A DNA stretch of 64,000 bases, from NCBI GenBank assembly GCA_037074765.1, contig JBAMDO010000054.1, forward strand, positions 115,001 to 179,000. The letters run 5' to 3'. Within the stretch, counting starts at the first letter, position 1. Each line of letters begins with the position of its first letter. The notes under the pieces were generated by a model. That model had not been told where the DNA came from. It did not search any database and saw only the letters and a list, made by a program, of their open reading frames with translations. This stretch comes from Mansonella perstans. Lineage: Eukaryota > Nematoda > Chromadorea > Rhabditida > Onchocercidae. Positions 55,775-64,000 of this stretch are shown here, one piece after another. The translations under genes were made by a program, and so were the position numbers.

Positions 55775-58700
55775 TCAGCAAAGTGTCCTTGCCGTTCGCA
55801 AATCCACAGTATCACTCTCGATCACTTGTATTTCGTCTATTGCACAAGCTCCCTGATTTGTCCTTGTATTTTCGCAAACGAATAAAATCTACAAAAAATT
55901 GAGAAACGTATAAGATCGGTCAGAATAGCCAAAAAAAGTGGCCAAACTAAAAAAATTTTGCCTCAGCGGAAGTTAGTTTTTACAGGAATGATATTCTTCA
56001 CACATTCTTCAGTGAGGATTCGAAGTATTAACGGTAATTCGACCTGATGACATCCGTGCTCGATTTCACAGCAACTGCACATTTATGATCTTAAGTAACA
56101 AAGAAAAATACTTCACTAAAATTTCCTAAAAATCTTCAGAAAAGTAAAAACAGAAATTGGAAAATATTTATTAACCTTAGAGGTACCAGGTGGGCAAGTG
56201 AATGCGGTAAGTTTCCATGTTCTATCACTCACACTGACAAATTTATCAGATGCAAACAAGCAGTGTTCCAAACTGTCACAACAGCCTTTCAGCTGTACGC
56301 CATGTGTTCCCTCATAATATTGGAATCGCAATCGAACAGGTTCTTTTAGCTCGGCAATATCTACTGCCAATCCAGCCATTTCTCTTGGATATAAAAATGT
56401 CGCTGCATAATAATCGCCTTCTGGAATCAATCCGGATTTTATTTTATTCGAATTCGTCACTTACTTTATAGTATAGAGAGTTTTTTTTAAAAGTATTTTA
56501 AACAGTAAAAAATTTCTTTGCAGCTCGCAATTCTAACTGAAAATGATTCGAAATATTTCGAGACGATACTTTTTACTTTCGTTCATATTTCATAATAATT
56601 TAGTTCCTTTCAAATAAATCAGGAGCGGTAAAACAAACCAGTTCCTTCTTTAACCCCGGTAACTTTATTCATGAATTGTCCAGTGATCACTTGGAAACTT
56701 GTTGTCACGCCGCGTATTGATTCTGTTTGGTGCGCCTCTTTGTAATTGCACATATTTCCTCAAATAATGTATTTCAAATTAATATCATAATTTTTGCATG
56801 CCTTAATTTTGATTTTACTAAAAATAGAGTACACAGGGTGAACGTACGATTTTCGAATGAGCATTTGATTACATTGCAAATAGCTGATGAAGAGGTAGTG
56901 ATCTGGGATGAGAATGCTTGACTTCGTTGTGAAGACGCTGGTACTAACGCTATTTCAGGTGATGATGAGAAAGCAGAACCACTATGGCGAGACTGTGTTC
57001 CCGATGATAATACAGCCGGCTGCAATGAATCAGTTGCAGATGCAACTAGTGCTTTCATTTCAGTTGCTTTAATTTCATTAAATGATTTCTCTTCCGCGAA
57101 TGTTATTTGTGGTGTAGAATTTATTGCGGAATGTGATGTATCGATCTGAAACAAACATTATGCAAGCAAAGCAAATTACTCAGGAGAGATCTCTGATTTT
57201 TTTTTTTTTTAAATTGAAAAAGATACAGTGCTTGCTCTAAAAAAAACTACACTGTTTGCAACACCAGGTTTTTTCCCACTTACCGTGGCTGCTTTTTCGT
57301 CTATTTGTGCTTTTCGTTCCTCCTGTTCAATTCCGCATTCATCACCATCACTTTCATAGATTACTTCAATATCATCCAAAATTGTTATATCACCTCGTTC
57401 GCTGACAAAGTTGCTTGCCACAAATACAATCTGGAATTTCAGATAAACCTTCATCTAACAAATTTTCTCACATATTCTTTGCAAAACTTTATTCAGAAGA
57501 ACTTACATCAATGAGCGAAGCTTTTGGGAGAACCACTTCAGTCGCGCCAAGGCCATTTACAAGTGGAAATTCTTGACAATTTAATAAGGGATTAAAGTTA
57601 ACAGTGTTTGGAAATGATTCTCTTTGACATACTTGCAATAAAACATTTTCTGACTGCCAATGTCTGAAGAAATCCATATGGAGTTGTTATGAACAATGGT
57701 TTATTTAATTTACAATTTTTTTATTTTGCAAGATGGTTGCTAAAATGCAAATCAGCGAAGATTCGATATGAGATCCAGTTTTAAAACAAAAAGTTGAAGC
57801 ATGAACTTCAAAAATTTAAAGGATTCGGACTATTTAAAACTAAATCATATCACTAAACTGATTTATCTAGTATTGAAATGTATTACCTTGCCCTTACGAT
57901 AATAGGTGAGGATGCGCAACCAATAGCACATGATGCAAACTGCGCTTCATCAGAGGGTGCTGAACTACTGGCATAGGTAACCAAATAATTGCCACCTTGT
58001 AAATTATTACATTATTTAATGCTTTTGCTTTAATTCTCGTTTCTAGATTTCGTCGATTATAATAACTATTCAATCAACCATTATATTAATTATGCAATTT
58101 ACATATCAGAAATAGTACTTCGTCCTTTTATATTAGTATCATATAGTTTCTTATAACATTCTTTCCACAAATTAAAAAATTTCGATCGCCGCAAGAAACC
58201 CTCCAAAAAAACGGATCTCAATAACTCACCATTTAAATTGCAACAGCTATAAATAGATTTTTGTCATGAATTAAGAACATACTTGGGAAAGGTGCATTTT
58301 GAAATTGTGGTGAATCGGGTGCACCATTAGCCAAATGCCAATCAAGCTGGTCATCTGGTGGTGGAACATTAGCCCAACAACACGGACGAGAATCAAAATC
58401 ACAATACAAAGCTTCTCCTGCAATTTCCGTGAAATTCAAAAATCGTGTACTATTATCTCAACTACTTGCATTTAGTTCTTTGCAATTACCATAGACAATT
58501 TCAATTATATCAGATCTTTTTTTGCAGAACAGTCGGAATTTAGGAATTCAAAGATGACAAGTAAATAGAAAAAAATAGTTGAACCGGTTTGTTCAAAACT
58601 TTTCGAGGAAAACAAAATTGGACAGTACTTAACAGTATCTGCAAATGGTGACCATACAGTCAGAATTTGAAATATCTTTTTTTCCATATCCTTCATACAA

Positions 58701-61700
58701 AACTAGAGCAGAATAAAAAGAGCAAAAAAAAAAAAACAGTTACCCGCAGCAACTGGACCACCGCCTTCTGCGTTGTATCCATTTGAATCAAATTCATGTA
58801 ATATTATCTTTGACCCCAATAGACCTGTGAAGTAACTTTTTTAACGAATGATGCAAATTTCTGCAATCATTAGAAATTTTGGTTTCTGGAATAGTAGTAC
58901 AGCTCCTTGCGATCGTTATGATCGCTCGATCCAGAAAGTTGACAATAATATTGTTAGTAAAAGAGGCAATTCTTTCCTTACTTCCATTCATTCATATAGC
59001 TCCTCTTTAAATTTGCTTATTAAACTCATTTTGATCTACAATATTATATCTATTAGGACGGTGTTAAATGAGAAGAAATCCCCAGTCCATGTTTCAACTA
59101 ATCAAGTTTCATTAGATTTGTTTTCCCTGCATTATTTATTCAATCAAATGATCCATATTTTGTCCTGAAGGAAAAAGAGATGGAAAAAGTAGGCAGTAAA
59201 AGAAAAAAAGAAAAGAAAAAGTCAGGAAATGTTTTTGGTATTAACTTTTTTTTTTGATACTTTGATATTTGATATCTTCGTCACAATTTACCACCGATCT
59301 TTCGGATAGTTTTTAATTTTTTAACATGTCACCCATTTTTTTATGCATCATTAATTGTAGTAAAAATTGTTGCAACTAAAACAGTTGTCTGAATTCACTT
59401 GTGGTGGCGTAAATGAACCAAGTAAAAAAAAAGTGTGACATTTCCATCTTGTTATTTTGTTTAAAAAAAAAAACTTTATCGTTTTGTTAAAATATTGTTT
59501 GCAGCCATGCATGTAGCAATACTTATTGCCTAATTTGTAGATTGACTGTAGAGGCCTAATGGAAATTTGAAACTAAAAGAGAGAGATTTCAAAAATAATA
59601 ACATAATGAGTTTGGTTGACAATATTAAGATGTAAGGCCGTTTCCACCGAAGTTCCTTAGCATAGTGATGATGTGCAGAGCAATCAAATCGAGATTTTAG
59701 AAAAGAGAAAACTCTATTATTTTAAACTAGAAAGCCAAATGAATACCGATACTGTAAACTTACTATTAAGAGGCTGTTGCTGTGGGATCGGTTCAATAGG
59801 TCCTCGACCGGCAGATGAAATTGCAGATCTAATTACATTGCTGGGTTGTTGTGGTGCAGCGGCAAGTATTCTTTGCTGCGGCTGACCAACCATCGCTCCA
59901 GATGAAGGAGGTGAAATGGCGCTAAACTGTTGTACTGATGCTCCAGGTGAAAATGCTCGTGGTGATGTATTAATGCAGCTTTCTCCTGAAAATCATGTGT
60001 GATAACAATAAATAAATGAACATAAAATTCCTAAGAAATATGATGATTCCTAAAAATGAGATAATGCATTTTTGATATTATTGTCAACTTCCTCCCAAAA
60101 GATCTGCAAATGTTCAGAATCAAACTATGCATTGAGAGTGCATTAAGAAATTTGATTTTAATCACGTCTTTTAAATTCAAATAAACAGTAACTAGCAAAT
60201 GCAGCGGCAATCGCCAGATGCTTTTAAAAGTTAGTTTTCATTCATCCACCTGGAAAGTACGTTAGTTGATCTCTTTTACAATTACTGTGCGAATTAAATA
60301 TTCATATATTCTATAAAAGAAAATATTTCGCAAAACACTTTCTTTGACCGGCGCATAATGAAATTTTCTGCTTTAACCATATTCGTGGAAATTCGGAAAG
60401 ATTTGAATGGTCGGCACTGATAAAGGACCATTTTCACGAAATCGAAATTGGGTCAAAGATAAAACGAAATCAGAGGAATTCGATTTTAATTTATATGATT
60501 CGTTAGCGAATTACTGAAAAACATGCAAACCACAGAAATATATTCATATTTTATTCGCATATTGCAAAAAAAACCAGTAATCTTTCAGCTTCGAATTACA
60601 TCTTCAGCAGAAATAGAACTGTTTTCAGTCTTTCTGGATGTGATTCTTATTAAATTATAGATTGTTGATTCTGATTATTGATGAGATTCCGTAGTTTTTA
60701 ATCCACGTGAAATTAATTTCAAAATTGTGGGATTTAAACGCACTTCGAAGAATTAACTTTCATAATGGCTTGTAAGGAAATGTTGCAATGTTTGGTTTCT
60801 TAAATTTGCGACAATTAGAATGAGGGGAAAATGGGGTTAAATTTCGATATTCTTAATCTCTTCAATTCTGCCTCGTTTTTTTTTTTGTTATTTGTGCTTT
60901 TGCTCTCGAATCAAACAGCTCCAGATATCACCGCTTTGACACCACTTGCAGTTAGTTATGAAAAAAAGCAGGAAAAAAACAACATCAAATAAGACCCTAT
61001 ATCACATTCAAGGCAAATATGCTTGTGTGTTGCAGAAAGTATTTGGCAGTAGGTCTATGGCAGTGGAATAAAGGAGGCTTTATCTCTGGTGCTGGAACTA
61101 TCCTTCTTGGAAATTTCAAAAAATTTGCTCGACTACTGGCAGGCAAACTGCCATTAAAAATATTTTATTTGAACATTTTCAAATTTTGTAAAAACATCAG
61201 ATAACTATTCTCAGTATTAGGGAAGACAGTGTTCCAAATGTAATAAATACGTTTCGGGATCATCCCATATTACAATATGTTGTGGTTTTAAGGCATTAGA
61301 AAAATTTTTCCTTTCTCAAATGATACACAGAAGTCAGCCTAAAAAAAGGAATCCATGTAGGTCAAATTATTCACATTTTTAAAATATCTATTTCCTTAGA
61401 TTATTTCTTTCGAATATTCCTTTCCTTCAGTTTTAGAATGCACTTGTGTGAATCATAAATTCAAAACTTTAATTTGGTTGAAATTGAAGAGTATGTAATG
61501 AAGCGATCCGAATGGAATATAATGTCCCGAAACCAATTCATAATGGACGCAATTAATGAAACACAGCAATATGAATGACAGAATCATGACAATTTTGTTG
61601 TTCGTAATTGCATTGCTAATTCCGTTTTGATGTTGTCATTTTTTTTTTTGAATTTTTGAAACTTTTTCCTCAAACATTCCAGACTAAAATGTATTCCAGA

Positions 61701-63100
61701 CTTCCACTACATTTTAAATTCAAATGTAGGTTTCATTTTTCTGTTCTTACTAAATATATCCGAAAAAAAACTTTAGGAACTTTCTTTCGATAAATAAATG
61801 AATGAGGAATATATCCGCTTAAACTTCCTGGATTGAAGGATACAGAATAAAACACATTTTCAAACTGTTACAACCACCAATAAAATATGGAAAATGTCTT
61901 TAAGAGGTGGCATAAGGACAAAAGTTTTTAAAAAATTCGGATAGTGGATACATTAATTTAAAACTCTTAAGCCATTCTCACTTCTGAACAAAGTTAAATT
62001 TAGTGAAACACTTCGTTGTGTTATTCATTTTATATGCAAAACCATTTTAAAAATAGAAGTCGAAGTGTGTTTCGAACGTTTTCAATAAAATTATAAAATC
62101 TATATAGAATTTTTTAAAAAGTTGTGAGCAAATCTAGTAATTAATGTATCCTTAAAATCTAAATGTGGACATATACAAATAAATCTCGGAAAAAATGAAT
62201 TTAAATTTGAAAGAAAAAAAGTTCGAAAACTTCCTGCATAATCATGCCAACACATTTTTAAACTATGTGAAAAATGATACCGAAAAAGGAAAAAAAGTTT
62301 TTAAGAAATTAAACAAATGAGATATGCTTGACAAAAATGTCCTCATCGTTTGAAAACTGGGTTTCACAAATATTTTTTCAATAAATTTTAAAATCGATGC
62401 AAATTGCAAGCGATCTATGATGCTCTTAATATAAAATGCTACCTTAAGGAGCTACAGAAACCTAAACCATCTAACCATAAAAAAAAGAAAAAAAATTGAA
62501 CTGTTCAGTTGATATTCCCTTAATCATCATTCTTATTAAAAGCAGCGGAACTCTTCGACTACTTCTAAATTCCAAAACTTGAATATTTTTTCTCACCAAA
62601 AAGCAAGGAAATCGAATTAAAAGTTGCATCATCATTTTTTGAAAATGATCTACAAGTATGCATTGCGGATTTCGAGCTATGTTCAAATTTACCGCATGAA
62701 ACCATTTGATTTAAAAACGCAAACTCATGGAACTTTACTATTTTGTAGCACAGTTTTTAACTTCAAGAAGATAATCTAGAACTCTGTGAAAAGATTTATT
62801 GATGAAAAAATAATGATATGTATTAATGAAAAGTGATCTTCAAATTAAAAAAAAAAACTTTGCACATAGGGTTTGCAGTTGGAGATGAACAGATTTTTTA
62901 CTTTTCAGCACGTTAATTAGTAACTTAGTAGTTTTCCCTCATGAAGAATGAAAAGCATACCTAGTTGGAACAAAGCTGTTGTCAATGATGCAAAAATCAA
63001 CATTACGGTAGGTAACATCAGGACTTGCTCCAGAAACAACCAATGGATTTCGGAATAGTGATAACGATGGCAACCAACAATTGACTACAGGTACAGCAAC
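55775..63100 (-). CDS. Secreted protein with two tandem MAM-type modules (5' end missing)
   Basis: Exons on the minus strand that join in phase: 59985-59764, 58824-58744, 58417-58283, 57995-57887, 57663-57507, 57430-57284, 57145-56848, 56758-56639, 56420-56176, 55888-55775 (TGA). Module 1 starts LYCDFDSRPCCWAN...DDQLDWHLANGAP, continues NYLVTYASSS and ASCAIGCASSP and ends FVASNFVSERGDITILDDIE. After a Ser/Ala-rich spacer, module 2 starts KCSFENRNMCNYK, continues EGDYYAATFLYP and GCCDSLEHC, and ends FVCENTRTNQGACAIDEIQV. Each has the MAM pattern C-x-F-E/D..C-W/Y, a GxYxxxxA strand, paired cysteines and a terminal A-I/L-D-x-I. Upstream, 59985-59764 is Pro/Gln/Ser-rich. Exons 63100-62961 (VVNCWLPSLSLF, NVDFCIIDNS) and 61147 to about 61030 (Pro/Arg-rich) connect to each other in phase, but the 61147 exon does not reach 59985 in a clean phase. 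The signal peptide exon is not in view. MAM modules act in adhesion or matrix assembly; the specific role is unknown. Confidence 0.75.
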
Positions 63101-64000
63101 CTACAGGATCGAAATTGTGAATTATTGAATTTGAAACTTGCTTTACAGTCCGAATGTTTAAAAGATGGGAATTTTTCGAGTGAAATGACGACAGCCTCCC
63201 TTTAGTCCGATAATTATTGTGACGTTATGATTCCAGTAAATTATTAGCACATGTAGCAAATTTGAATAACGATTCAATAACTGTCCTCCTGAGATCTTTA
63301 GACAGTTGCACGGCGAGAGAAACGAGCGTGATTACGCTAACTGGCGGAGCAGCCGAGGACTAAAACTGATGAGAGTAGTAAGTATGGCTGGATTAGATTG
63401 GATTGGATTGGACTGGATTGAATTGGATTGGATTGAATTGGATTGGATTGGATTGGATTGGATTAGATTGGATTGGATTGGATTGGATTGGATTGGGTTG
63501 GATTGGATTAGATTGGATTGGATTGGATTGGATTGGATTGGATGGATCCGATGACTTCGGATTCAGATGTTGCTACAGACAAACAGATTTTAGAAAATTG
63601 AACAGGTATATGAGGACACGGACATACACAGACACACATATACAATCACATGCGCATACAACGAGAATGATGAGAAGTCGCACTTCTTCCAAGAAACAAC
63701 GAAAATGTTGGTTGTCACTGGATAAATCTCTCCCCTATGACCTCTTTCTCCTTCAACTACTGCCTTATGACCTATTTCAACGAATAATTTCGTTCCTTTC
63801 GGAAGAATATTTGCGTATGGCATGTATATATGTCTGTTCCTAGGTCGCGCAAATAAGGGTATCCCCCTATTTCTATCTAAGTACACCATCCCCAAGGAAC
63901 TACCCGAGAACCTGAAACCCCATTGTTAATACCCTCATTCAGGTTACATGCTTTTTTTGTCCTCATTTCTTTTCCCTCATGAATCTCTCACATCAAATAT
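63101..64000. other. Right edge: intron or upstream region of the MAM-type gene
   Basis: The first visible MAM-gene exon is entered at phase 0, so at least one more exon should lie upstream, here or beyond the window. Apart from the satellite at 63389-63542 I see no convincing exon. A 101-codon minus-strand frame at 63590-63895 contains charged sequence (YLDRNRGIPLFARPRNRH) but ends in repeat-derived residues and lacks clear splice borders. Confidence 0.5.
63389..63542. repeat. GGATT pentanucleotide satellite
   Basis: About 30 units of GGATT with scattered variants (GAATT, AGATT, GGACT, GGGTT). Two plus-strand frames read it as repeated Asp-Trp-Ile-Gly-Leu; these are not proteins. A degenerate relative (GAATT/GAAAT) occurs at 338-396. 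Confidence 0.9.

Noticed and set aside
63306..63843. Plus-strand frames of 82 and 146 codons with repeated Asp-Trp-Ile-Gly-Leu
   Set aside because: The repeated peptide is only the GGATT satellite read in three frames; a five-base unit gives a five-residue peptide in every frame.

Overview
The window is AT-rich eukaryotic DNA from an animal. It carries small spliced genes with GT..AG introns, nematode-style TTTCAG acceptors, long AT-rich spacers and many microsatellites. The gene set is a FMRFamide-receptor-like GPCR, a p85/AAP-1-type PI3K adaptor with no SH3 or BH region, a TMEM237/JBTS-14-like protein and a two-module MAM-type secreted protein. Together with the intron style this points to a nematode, probably spirurid or filarial. 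That placement is inference; no rRNA, tRNA or mitochondrial marker was found. The window looks like ordinary nuclear chromosome. I see no operon-like cluster, CRISPR array or prokaryotic system.

Layout: 1-2.9 kb is microsatellite-rich. 2.9-12.1 kb holds no supportable gene, apart from a 40-bp tandem repeat at 3.4 kb. 12.5-14.4 kb (+) is a TMEM237-like gene assembled from eight exons, with an X-box-like inverted repeat upstream. 14.4-22.6 kb has no convincing gene. 22.6-25.5 kb (+) is a five-exon neuropeptide-type GPCR, tail to tail with a PI3K regulatory subunit gene at 26.8-30.4 kb (-). 30.4-49.9 kb is mostly non-coding and holds a decayed LINE endonuclease, a C2H2 zinc-finger remnant, a T-rich tandem array and one well-bounded candidate 5' exon. 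49.9-53.7 kb (+) is a cytosolic purine 5'-nucleotidase (NT5C2-like) with all HAD motifs. It lies tail to tail with the MAM-module gene, at least eleven exons over 55.8-63.1 kb (-), whose 5' end is probably beyond the right edge. 63.39-63.54 kb is a pentanucleotide satellite.

The genes do not form one pathway. They represent ciliary transition zone (TMEM237), neuropeptide signalling (GPCR), insulin/PI3K signalling (p85), nucleotide metabolism (NT5C2) and extracellular matrix or cuticle-type surface biology (MAM protein). All gene models were joined by hand from reading frame, splice-site and phase agreement. Junctions that could not be made consistent are stated.
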